Positions 1-5,728 of a DNA stretch of 7,104 nucleotides are shown here, one piece after another (position 1 is the stretch's first letter; every line of letters begins with the position of its first letter). The DNA comes from 66-474 sp051954935 (GTDB lineage Bacteria; Pseudomonadota; Gammaproteobacteria; Xanthomonadales; Rhodanobacteraceae), in the NCBI GenBank assembly GCA_051954935.1, contig JBQCHG010000038.1, positions 1-7,104 on the forward strand, in the 5' to 3' direction. A program made the position numbers and the translations under genes. The notes beneath the pieces were generated by a model that made no database searches, was not told where the DNA came from, and saw only the letters and a list, made by a program, of their open reading frames with translations.

Positions 1-356
1 TCTTTAATGCCGGAGACGGCAAGGACACGATTACCGAAACCTACAGCGGCAGCGACACGCTGCAATTTGGGGAAGGAATTGCCGATGACCAGCTGTGGTT
101 CACCAGAAATGGAAACGATCTGGACATCCAAGTCTTAGGGACTGACAACCTTGTCACAATCAAAAACTGGTATTTGGGAAGCAACTACCACGTCGAAACA
201 TTCACGACCAGCAATGGTCATGTTCTCCACGACAGCCAGATTGATTCATTGGTTTCGGCGATGGCATCTTTCGCCCCGCCCGTGCCGGGGCAAACTACGC
301 TTCCACTTGAATATCAAGAGCAGTTGGGTCCCACCCCGGCGGCCAGCTGGAGCTAA
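1..356 (+). CDS. C-terminal end of an RTX (haemolysin-type calcium-binding) secreted protein, 5' truncated
   Basis: Only the last 117 codons are in the window (reading frame from base 3, stop TAA at 354-356); the start lies to the left. The first residues (FNAGDGKDTI) read as the end of an RTX calcium-binding nonapeptide repeat. The following stretch (SDTLQFGEGI, then a DLDIQV strand, then VTIKNWY and HVETFTTSNG) is the pattern of the haemolysin-type calcium-binding related domain that closes many RTX proteins. The tail is rich in Ala, Pro and Ser and ends in AASWS, with no cysteine. RTX proteins are normally exported by type I secretion through an uncleaved C-terminal signal, so this tail probably carries that signal. 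The enzymatic or adhesive part of the protein is not visible, so substrate and role cannot be stated. The base composition is clearly more AT-rich than in the genes to the right, a hint of different ancestry. Family confident, function unknown. Confidence 0.85.
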   Translation, partial: FNAGDGKDTITETYSGSDTLQFGEGIADDQLWFTRNGNDLDIQVLGTDNLVTIKNWYLGSNYHVETFTTSNGHVLHDSQIDSLVSAMASFAPPVPGQTTLPLEYQEQLGPTPAASWS

Positions 357-368
357 TGCAGGCCACAG

Positions 369-388
369 CCCCACAAGGAAGTGGGGGC
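369..388. terminator. Weak hairpin between the convergent RTX and MFS genes
   Basis: CCCCAC (369-374) pairs with GTGGGG (381-386) around a six-base loop, and G368 can pair with C388 past one bulged G. It begins 12 bases after the RTX stop, between two converging genes, where a bidirectional terminator would be expected. There is no T-run on either side, so intrinsic termination is doubtful. Confidence 0.3.
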
Positions 389-428
389 AGCCTTCCGTTG
401 CCAACGATGAACCCACATACCGTAGAGC

Positions 429-1964
429 TCAAGCGCCTTTTGCCCCGCGGCCGCGGGTAGCCTGTTCCGACGCAATCGCCGTGGCTACATCGCGCGAATA
501 GGTCTTGAGCGCGCGGAACATCACGAGTCCCGCCAGGAACAGCGTGATCAGCATGATCAGGAAGGTGATGTCGAGGCCCGCGGCGTTGCCTTGCTGTGCT
601 CCGGCTTTCCCGAGCCCGCCGTCGGCGTGGCTGCCAAACTTGCCGGACACCCAGCCGAACAGCGGCGGCGCGATCGCCTGGAAGATGTAGAGCAGGGTGG
701 AGCGCACGCCTTCGGCACGACCCCATAGCCGCGAGTGCATGATGTCCAGTCGCGCGGCATCCAGCGCCGGATTGGCGCCGCCGAGTCCGGCCGCGGCAAG
801 GAAGAAGAACGGCGATGCGACCCACAACGATGTGGTCAGCAGCCCGGGTACGAACGCGGCGGCCGCGAGCAGGTACGCGCTCGCGCCGACCAGGATGCGG
901 CCGGTCAGCTTGCCGCGGTCGATCATCCTGTCGGCCAGCGTGCCCGCGACCAGCACGCCTAAGATCGCGCCGATGCCCACGCCCACCGAGAAGCTGCTGG
1001 CGCTCGCCTGTGCCAGGTCGAAGCGCCCGCGCACGAACACGATCGCGAAGGTGCGCAGCCCGGTGAAGTAGAAGTAGCCGAGTGCCGAGGCGATCACCAG
1101 GGTGCGGAAGGTGCGGATCGAGAGCACGTAACACACCGCATCCCCCAGCGGCATCTTCACCGGGTCGCGATGCAGGATCAGATCCTCGTGCGGCTCGATG
1201 TCGCGCTCCTCGACGATTTCCTCGACCTCGTTTTCGGGCGCCTCCCCGGCGTCCTCGCCCTTCTTCGTGTCGTCGGGAATCGGGTTCTGTCCGCCGCGCC
1301 GCGGCTCGGGCAGCATCTTCGCGATCACCACGGCAAGGATCAGCCCGAGTGCGGCGAGGATCCAGAAGGAACCGCGCCAGGAGAGGATCGCGGCGACATT
1401 GCCGGAAATCATGAAGCCGAACGCGGTACCGACCAGTTCTCCGGCCAGGATGTAGCCGTATATGCGTCCGCGTTCTGCCGGGTGGAAGAAGTCGCCGGTT
1501 AGCGACGCGATGGCAGGCGAAGCGAGTGCGACCACTGCGCCCAGCGCAAGCCGGGTGATCAGCAGCATCGGATACGAGACCGACGCGCCGCCGGCGATCA
1601 TCGCCAGCGACCATAGCGCGATCGCGATCGTCAGCAGTCGCCCGCGGTGGACGCGGTCCACCAACAGACCGAAGGGCAGGGTGGTGAAGGCGCTGATCGC
1701 GGTGGATACCGCAACGAGAAGGCCGATCTGCACGTTGCCGATGTGCAGGTCGTGTTCGAGTTGCGCGGCGACCGCGCCGACGGTTGCCTTGTCAGCGGCA
1801 TCCAGTGCCAGCACGCACGCTAGCAATGCGACGACGCGCAGGCGCTTGCGTCCGCCGACGATGTTCTCGAGCGGCCGCTTGATATCGCGGCGGAACCAGT
1901 CGCGCAGCTTGACCGCGGGGACCAGGGCCTGCGCAGCCACCGATTCGTTGTCACGCGGTTCCAT
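429..1964 (-). CDS. MFS transporter (major facilitator superfamily), substrate unknown
   Basis: This 511-residue protein is a polytopic inner-membrane carrier with hydrophobic segments consistent with about 12 helices. A charged N-terminal tail (1-43) precedes helix 1, which carries an acidic DAAD motif (55-58). The MFS signature loop between helices 2 and 3 is visible as GLLVDRVHRGRLL (99-111), and a related GTLADRMIDRG lies in the second half. The helices 4-6 region includes LTGDFFHPAERGRIYG and a PEPRRGG exit. A long hydrophilic central loop (about 218-280) is strongly acidic. The family moves small solutes or drugs using ion gradients; the overall look recalls Spinster-like or drug-type carriers, but the substrate cannot be read from sequence. 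The ATG at 1964 has no good SD site; the nearest upstream purines are weak, and a 14-base palindrome lies 12 bases before the start. It sits 105 bases downstream of the exported-protein gene on the same strand, so the two may be cotranscribed. Confidence 0.88.
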   Translation of the reverse strand: MEPRDNESVAAQALVPAVKLRDWFRRDIKRPLENIVGGRKRLRVVALLACVLALDAADKATVGAVAAQLEHDLHIGNVQIGLLVAVSTAISAFTTLPFGLLVDRVHRGRLLTIAIALWSLAMIAGGASVSYPMLLITRLALGAVVALASPAIASLTGDFFHPAERGRIYGYILAGELVGTAFGFMISGNVAAILSWRGSFWILAALGLILAVVIAKMLPEPRRGGQNPIPDDTKKGEDAGEAPENEVEEIVEERDIEPHEDLILHRDPVKMPLGDAVCYVLSIRTFRTLVIASALGYFYFTGLRTFAIVFVRGRFDLAQASASSFSVGVGIGAILGVLVAGTLADRMIDRGKLTGRILVGASAYLLAAAAFVPGLLTTSLWVASPFFFLAAAGLGGANPALDAARLDIMHSRLWGRAEGVRSTLLYIFQAIAPPLFGWVSGKFGSHADGGLGKAGAQQGNAAGLDITFLIMLITLFLAGLVMFRALKTYSRDVATAIASEQATRGRGAKGA

Positions 1965-1976
1965 CCGGGGCTCGCT

Positions 1977-1990
1977 GCGAAGTACTTCGC
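1977..1990. promoter_or_regulatory. Perfect 14-base palindrome in the MFS leader, candidate operator or leader hairpin
   Basis: GCGAAGTACTTCGC is its own reverse complement and ends 12 bases before the MFS start codon. It could be a dimeric repressor site or, in RNA, a five-base-pair hairpin with a GTAC loop close to the ribosome-binding position. A second small inverted repeat lies next to it (GCCGA 1989-1993, TCGGC 2003-2007). The symmetry is seen directly; the regulatory role is inference. Confidence 0.35.
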
Positions 1991-2069
1991 CGACACGCTA
2001 CATCGGCTGGAGTCGTCCGCGGATGAATGCGGGTGCCGTCGAATGCGCCGCGAGAGCCGACCGCGCCCG

Positions 2070-2516
2070 CTACTTCGCTTTCGAAATGCTGAAGCTCTCG
2101 AAGCCCGCGCCGATGTCCCAACCCTGGCCATTGCCGGCGAGTGACATCGAGACGTTGCCTTTTGTCATCGCCGCGACATGGCCGCTGTGCACCACGCCCG
2201 CGTGCGCGTTGGCGGTGGCATAGCTGCCGAGAATCTGCTGGATGTCGGTGATGTGGCTGAAGGTGGCGCGTCCGTCGGTGAGCTTGTACTTGCCGACCGT
2301 CAATCCGCCGCCTTTGGCATCGATCTTCACCGGCATGGTTTGGCCGTTGCTGCAGCTGATGTTGCCTGTGCCGTCGGCGGTCTGGTAGATGATGGACCAA
2401 CCGCTCAGGGTGAAGTCCATGTGGCACTTGATCTCGGGCGCGGCCGAGGCGGCTGTTGCCGCGAGGCCCAGACCCAGCGCGGACAGCAGCGCGAACGGCA
2501 ATGCCTTGCTTTGCAT
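2070..2516 (-). CDS. Small exported (probably periplasmic) protein of unknown function
   Basis: I do not recognise this 148-residue protein. Residues 1-25 form a classic Sec signal peptide: a lysine at position 4, a hydrophobic Leu/Ala/Gly core and an ASA|AP cleavage site, leaving a mature protein of about 123 residues. No lipobox cysteine is present. The mature part has just two cysteines (C31 and C55), well placed for one disulfide in the periplasm. It is rich in Gly, Ser and Thr with alternating hydrophobic residues, suggesting a beta-rich fold; the end reads GQGWDIGAGFESFSISKAK. The start is well fixed: AAGGAGGG lies on the minus strand about six bases before the ATG. It is transcribed away from the VOC-DGPF-sigma operon and precedes the MFS gene by 105 bases on the same strand. 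No function is claimed. Confidence 0.75.
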   Translation of the reverse strand: MQSKALPFALLSALGLGLAATAASAAPEIKCHMDFTLSGWSIIYQTADGTGNISCSNGQTMPVKIDAKGGGLTVGKYKLTDGRATFSHITDIQQILGSYATANAHAGVVHSGHVAAMTKGNVSMSLAGNGQGWDIGAGFESFSISKAK

Positions 2517-2521
2517 GATGA

Positions 2522-2529
2522 CCCTCCTT
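2522..2529 (-). promoter_or_regulatory. Strong ribosome-binding site of the exported-protein gene
   Basis: The minus strand reads AAGGAGGG with five to six bases to the ATG at 2516. This is close to a perfect anti-16S match and decides the start. It is much stronger than the sites of the neighbouring MFS and sigma genes. Confidence 0.8.
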
Positions 2530-2608
2530 GGTGAAAAGCGCCGTTTAGCTCTGGTATTGCCTGTTGAATAGCATGGAAATCCTCAACTGCACGTGAGGGC
2601 CGCAGCCG

Positions 2609-2635
2609 TGTCGAATCCGGCAGGCGCCGTTCGTC
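2609..2635 (+). promoter_or_regulatory. Candidate ECF42-dependent promoter of the VOC-DGPF-sigma operon
   Basis: TGTCGA (2609-2614) is followed after 17 bases by CGTC (2632-2635). As I recall from published work on ECF42 sigma factors in Streptomyces, their targets carry TGTCGA at -35 and CG(A/T)C at -10. Both elements are present here at ordinary promoter spacing. The implied transcription start near 2642 would give a leader of about 40 bases before the ATG at 2682. I see no comparable pair in the gaps before the DGPF gene (3096-3136) or the sigma gene (3494-3567), which fits one autoregulated transcript. The match is seen; its activity is inference. Confidence 0.6.
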
Positions 2636-2653
2636 CTGATAATGAATCCGGCA
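2613..2653. repeat. Direct repeat GAATCCGGCA x2 in the divergent promoter region
   Basis: GAATCCGGCA occurs at 2613-2622 and 2644-2653, 31 bases apart start to start, close to three helical turns. The first copy overlaps the end of the putative -35 element and the second lies at the predicted transcript start. The second copy also forms a small hairpin (CCGGC 2648-2652 with GCCGG 2658-2662). It could be an activator or repressor site, or chance. Confidence 0.35.
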
Positions 2654-2681
2654 ATCCGCCGGCCTTACCAGAGGAGCCGCC

Positions 2682-3095
2682 ATGTACCTGAATCCGTATC
2701 TGTTCTTCGACGGCAACTGCGAAGCCGCTTTCACGCTCTATGCGCAGGCGCTGCGCGGCGAGATCGAGATGCTGATGCGCTACGGCGATGCGCCGGGCGG
2801 AGACGGCAACCCTGCGATACGCGATCGCGTGATCCACGTCAGCCTGAAATTCGGCGAGCAACGGCTGATGGGCTCGGACGCCTGCCCGCCGCAGCATCCG
2901 TACACGCGGCCGGAAGGCTTCTCGGTGTGCGTCAACGTGGATTCGGTCGCCGAGGCGAAACGCATTTTCGAGGCGCTTGCCGAAGGCGGGAACGTGTGCG
3001 TGCCGCTGGACAAGACCTTCTTCGCGGAGGCCTGGGGCATGCTGGTGGACCGTTTCGGCACGCCGTGGATGGTGAACTGCGCGCAGGCCAGCTGA
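2682..3095 (+). CDS. VOC-family (glyoxalase/PhnB-like) protein
   Basis: This 137-residue protein belongs to the vicinal oxygen chelate superfamily, in the PhnB-like group often annotated as glyoxalase/bleomycin-resistance or 3-demethylubiquinone-9 3-methyltransferase-like. The N-terminus (NPYLFFDGNCEAAFTLYAQAL, shown here in part: YLFFDGNCEAAF, 6-17) is the typical first strand plus helix of one beta-alpha-beta module. The second module contains the GFSVCVNVDS strand (about 79-88) and ends in WGMLVDRFGTPWMVN (about 118-132), the family's closing signature. The length is usual for a single-chain subunit that dimerises to form the active site. GAGGAG lies five bases before the ATG, giving a secure start. 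It is the first gene of a unit with the DGPF gene 41 bases downstream and the sigma gene after that. VOC or DGPF proteins are common partners of ECF42 factors. The substrate is unknown; some members bind metal and detoxify electrophiles, but nothing in the sequence proves that here. Confidence 0.85.
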   Translation: MYLNPYLFFDGNCEAAFTLYAQALRGEIEMLMRYGDAPGGDGNPAIRDRVIHVSLKFGEQRLMGSDACPPQHPYTRPEGFSVCVNVDSVAEAKRIFEALAEGGNVCVPLDKTFFAEAWGMLVDRFGTPWMVNCAQAS

Positions 3096-3136
3096 TCCCG
3101 TATCCTTCGCTTCCATCGAGGACACGGAGCACGGAC

Positions 3137-3493
3137 ATGGCCTATTTGCTGCTGATCATGGAACAGCGCGGTGATCGCGACCGTCGCACGGAGGCCGAAG
3201 GACAGGCCCTGTACGAAAGCATGTCGGGCTGGCGCGATGATCTTCGCAAGCGTGGCCTGCTGCAGACTGCGGAAGCGCTGCGGCCCGATCGCGACGGCGT
3301 ACGCCTGAGCACACGCGGCGGCAAGCGCACCATCGTGGACGGCCCATTCGCCGAATCCAAGGAGATGGTGGGCGGCTTCTTCCTGCTGAATTGCGAGACG
3401 AAGGACCAGGCCGTCGCAATCGCGGAGGAATGCCCGGCAGTGGAATACGCGACGGTCGAGGTGCGCGAACTGGTGCCTTGCTACGTGCGTTGA
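3137..3493 (+). CDS. DGPF-domain (YCII-related) protein, ECF42 partner
   Basis: This 118-residue protein is a small soluble alpha/beta protein of the YCII-related/DGPF family. It begins with the typical MAYLLLIM strand. The diagnostic motif DGPF sits at residues 68-71 within VDGPFAESKEMVGGFFLL. The C-terminal part (AVAIAEECPAVEYATVEVREL) matches the family's closing helix and strand. The start at 3137 is preferred because GGAG (3126-3129) lies seven bases upstream and the protein then begins exactly like the family; the reading frame stays open further upstream, overlapping the VOC gene, but that extension is Arg-rich and family-unlike. DGPF proteins are the best-known conserved neighbours and regulated targets of ECF42 sigma factors. 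Their biochemical role is not established; a catalytic or signal-relay function has been suggested. It lies 41 bases after the VOC gene and 74 bases before the sigma gene. Confidence 0.88.
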   Translation: MAYLLLIMEQRGDRDRRTEAEGQALYESMSGWRDDLRKRGLLQTAEALRPDRDGVRLSTRGGKRTIVDGPFAESKEMVGGFFLLNCETKDQAVAIAEECPAVEYATVEVRELVPCYVR

Positions 3494-3567
3494 TGGTCGT
3501 CGCGCGCAGGCGCGCTCCGGCGATTGCTGCGCGGGAGCCTGCCTGGGCGACTTGATCGGGATCGCCG

Positions 3568-4851
3568 ATGCTGCTGTCATCGGCGGCCATGGCGACGACC
3601 GACATCCACCGCAGCATCGAGGCCATCTGGCGCATCGAGTCGCCGAAGCTGATCGCGGGGCTCGCGCGCATGTTGCGCGACGTGGGCCAGGCCGAGGAAC
3701 TGGCGCAGGATGCGCTGGTGACCGCGCTGGAACGCTGGCCGGAAACCGGCGTGCCGGACAACCCGGGTGCCTGGTTGATGACCACGGCCAAGCATCGCGC
3801 GATCGACCAGATCCGCCGCAACAAGCTGCTCGATCGCAAGCATGAGCAGCTCGGCTACGAGATGGAAGCGGAGCAGGGCGATCACGGCCTGGAATCCGCC
3901 ATGGACCTCGACGACGACATCGGCGACGACCTGCTGCGGCTGATCTTCACCGCGTGCCATCCGGTGCTGTCGGTCGAAGCACGCGTGGCGCTCACGCTGC
4001 GGCTGCTGGGCGGACTCACCACCGCGGAGATCGCGCGCGCGTATCTCGTGCCGGAACCTACCATCGCGCAGCGGATCGTGCGCGCCAAGCGCACGCTGTC
4101 CAAGGCGCAGGTGCCATTCGAGGTGCCGCGGGCGGAGGAACGCGCCGAGCGTTTGGCGGCCGTCCTGGAAGTGATCTACCTCGTTTTCAACGAGGGTTAC
4201 ACCGCGACTGCCGGCGAGGACTGGCTGCGTCCCGCGTTGTGCGAGGACGCGTTGCGCCTCGGCCGCGTGCTGGCCGGCCTGATGCCCGACGATCCGGAAG
4301 TGCACGGGCTGGTCGCGCTGATGGAAATCCAGGCGTCGCGTTTGCACGCGCGCGTGGATGCCAGCGGCGCGCCGGTGCTGCTGCTGGACCAGAACCGCGC
4401 GCGATGGGACCGGCTGCTGATCCGCCGCGGGCTCGCGGCGCTCGCTCGTGCCGAAAGGCTGGGCGGCGGCGGCGTGTACGCGCTGCAGGCGATGATCGCG
4501 GCCTGTCATGCGCGCGCGCTCACTGCCGAACAGACCGACTGGCCGCGCATCGCGGAACTGTATGCGCAACTCGCCGCGATCGCGCCGTCACCGGTGATCG
4601 AACTCAATCGCGCGGTGGCCGTGGCGATGGCAGAAGGTCCGGCGCGCGGGCTTGAGATCGTGGACGCGTTGCGCGAGGAACCGCTGTTGGAAAATTATCA
4701 CCTGTTGCCGAGCGTGCGCGGCGATTTGCTTCGCAGGCTTGGCCGTGGCGAAGAAGCGCGCGCGGAGTTCGAGCGCGCCGCTTCGCTGGCGCAGAACGCC
4801 CGCGAGCGCGCGCTGTTGCTGAAGCGTGCGGCGGAGTGCGCCGGCCCTTGA
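3568..4851 (+). CDS. ECF-type RNA polymerase sigma factor, ECF42-like, with long C-terminal extension
   Basis: This 427-residue protein directs RNA polymerase to a special promoter set. Region sigma-2 spans about residues 17-90, with the family-typical VGQAEELAQDAL (39-50), the W57 helix, DNPGAWLMTTAKHRAID (64-80) and RRNK. Region sigma-4 follows at about 135-185, with the helix-turn-helix in LTTAEIARAYLVPEPTIAQR (about 150-169). The remaining 240 residues are the extension that marks the ECF42 group: VIYLVFNEGY (202-211), DQNRARWDR (274-282), a TDW motif near 323-325 and SPVIELNRAVAVAM from 341, predicted as TPR-like helices. In characterised ECF42 proteins this extension, not an anti-sigma factor, is thought to control activity; no anti-sigma gene is seen here. 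The start is uncertain: ATG 3568 has a weak GGGA site six bases upstream, while ATG 3589 (420 residues) fits family N-termini slightly better. Last gene of the VOC-DGPF unit. Confidence 0.9.
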   Translation: MLLSSAAMATTDIHRSIEAIWRIESPKLIAGLARMLRDVGQAEELAQDALVTALERWPETGVPDNPGAWLMTTAKHRAIDQIRRNKLLDRKHEQLGYEMEAEQGDHGLESAMDLDDDIGDDLLRLIFTACHPVLSVEARVALTLRLLGGLTTAEIARAYLVPEPTIAQRIVRAKRTLSKAQVPFEVPRAEERAERLAAVLEVIYLVFNEGYTATAGEDWLRPALCEDALRLGRVLAGLMPDDPEVHGLVALMEIQASRLHARVDASGAPVLLLDQNRARWDRLLIRRGLAALARAERLGGGGVYALQAMIAACHARALTAEQTDWPRIAELYAQLAAIAPSPVIELNRAVAVAMAEGPARGLEIVDALREEPLLENYHLLPSVRGDLLRRLGRGEEARAEFERAASLAQNARERALLLKRAAECAGP

Positions 4852-5022
4852 GCCGTTCCGGGAGAGGTGAAGAAAGTTGCCGAAAATTTCGATGCAGGGT
4901 TCACGTCCATCTCACCGCGGATTCGGAACAATGGCTCCGCGGTTGCAGGGAAGCGGATGGATGGTCCCCATCCAAGCGGGCAAGGATGCCCCCGGGCCTC
5001 AGAAGCACACCGCGCCAACGTC
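4852..5022 (+). other. Long untranslated 3' region after the sigma gene, structured; no gene seen
   Basis: No open reading frame with a credible ribosome site is seen in these 171 bases between the sigma stop and the terminator. It holds an eight-base-pair inverted repeat (ACCGCGGA 4914-4921, TCCGCGGT 4936-4943, 14-base loop) and a second hairpin (GGATGG 4959-4964, CCATCC 4968-4973). It could be a plain long 3' UTR or a small RNA processed from, or transcribed within, the 3' end. No convincing internal promoter was found. Confidence 0.35.
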
Positions 5023-5056
5023 ACGCCGGTTGCCGCAAGGCAACCGGCGTCGTTTT
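5023..5056 (+). terminator. Strong intrinsic terminator of the sigma-factor operon
   Basis: A perfect 12-base-pair stem (ACGCCGGTTGCC 5023-5034 with GGCAACCGGCGT 5039-5050) closes a stable GCAA tetraloop and is followed by CGTTTT. AACG (5017-5020) can extend the stem by pairing with CGTT (5051-5054) past a two-base bulge. The T-run is on the plus strand only, so it ends rightward transcription from the VOC-DGPF-sigma unit. Confidence 0.88.
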
Positions 5057-5096
5057 ATGCCCGACTTGATCCTCTCGACTGGTCAGCGGGGACTGT

Positions 5097-5144
5097 CGGT
5101 TGCCGATGGCGAATAGGTGAGAGGGCTTCGCCGATCGGCAACCG
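5097..5144. terminator. Long imperfect hairpin downstream of the DUF892 gene
   Basis: Left arm 5097-5113 (begins CGGTTGCCGAT) pairs with right arm 5127-5144 (ends CGGCAACCG) over 17 base pairs with a single bulged base and a 13-base loop. It starts 12 bases past the DUF892 stop on the minus strand, where a terminator is expected, but no T-run follows in that direction. It may act as a 3' stabilising or Rho-assisted end. Its outer arms repeat the CGGTTGCC core of the terminator at 5023-5056. Confidence 0.5.
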
Positions 5145-5155
5145 CCAGGTGAAAA

Positions 5156-5728
5156 TCAGCGCTTCGCCTGCACGTCCGGGCTTTCCTTCCGCGACAGATA
5201 CGTTCGCACCACTTCCGGAGTATGTGCGCTGAGCCACGCGGCCATCGCCTGTTCCTCGCCGAGGATGCGTTCGCACACGCTTGCGACCTCGCGCTCGCCG
5301 GCGGCTTCCGCAGCGGCGATCAGCACCGTGTAGGCGGCGATCTCCATGTGTTCGAACGAGTAGCCGACCAGCGTGCCCTTGATCACTTCATCGCCCATCA
5401 CCACGCCGCCCATGGCCTGCATCATCGCCAGGGCCTTGCCGCCCGTATCCTTCAGCGCGGAGGTGTCCTCGCCCATGGATTTCAGGCATTGTGCGACATC
5501 GCGCGCCTGCCGCTGGGTCTCGGTGATGTGCTGCTCGATGCGCGCCTTCAGTTGCGGATAATTCTTGAGTCGAGCGGCCTGGCCCTTGAGCATGGTTTCG
5601 GCCTGCATCTCCATCGCGTGCGCGTCGCGCAACCAGTCGGCCAGCTTTTCCTTCGCCTTGCCCGCTTCGCCGTGTATGCCCGGCGGTGTGGTGCGCGTGG
5701 GTTCGCGCGGGGTGTATTGCGTATTCAT
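5156..5728 (-). CDS. DUF892 (YciE/YciF-like) ferritin-fold stress protein
   Basis: This 190-residue protein is a helical DUF892 member, a ferritin-like four-helix bundle family that includes enterobacterial YciE and YciF. After a disordered Pro/Thr-rich start (1-23), helix 1 carries LRDAHAMEMQAETML (33-47, E40 and E44). Helix 2 carries IEQHITETQRQ (64-74, H67 and E70). The second half carries DEVIKG (113-118), YSFEHMEIAAY (123-133, E126 and E129) and ILGEEQAMAAWL (155-166, E158 and E159). The paired Glu/His positions are those expected for a di-metal site, though metal binding by this family is not well proven. The start at 5728 is preferred over a longer frame because GGAGGT lies five to six bases upstream and the ATG overlaps the catalase stop as ATGA. 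Coupled translation with the catalase indicates a shared role in peroxide or general stress, as in the yciGFE-katN operon of Salmonella. Confidence 0.88.
   Translation of the reverse strand: MNTQYTPREPTRTTPPGIHGEAGKAKEKLADWLRDAHAMEMQAETMLKGQAARLKNYPQLKARIEQHITETQRQARDVAQCLKSMGEDTSALKDTGGKALAMMQAMGGVVMGDEVIKGTLVGYSFEHMEIAAYTVLIAAAEAAGEREVASVCERILGEEQAMAAWLSAHTPEVVRTYLSRKESPDVQAKR

Noticed and set aside
151..501. 116-codon plus-strand frame across the RTX end
   Set aside because: It overlaps the RTX tail in another frame and runs into the MFS gene; its composition is low quality and there is no ribosome site.
566..575. TGTCGA words inside genes, for example in the MFS gene
   Set aside because: A six-base word is expected by chance in GC-rich DNA; these lie within coding sequence without a paired -10 before a gene.
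295..1614. 439-codon open frame on the minus strand
   Set aside because: It is an out-of-frame shadow of the MFS gene, with an Arg-rich translation and no domain; the overlapping frame gives a complete MFS protein.
2642..3136. Upstream extension of the DGPF frame through the VOC gene
   Set aside because: The extension is Arg-rich and unlike the family; the DGPF protein starts naturally at 3137 behind an SD site.
3577..4569. 330-codon open frame on the minus strand
   Set aside because: It is antisense to the sigma factor and His/Arg/Gln-rich, with no recognisable motif.
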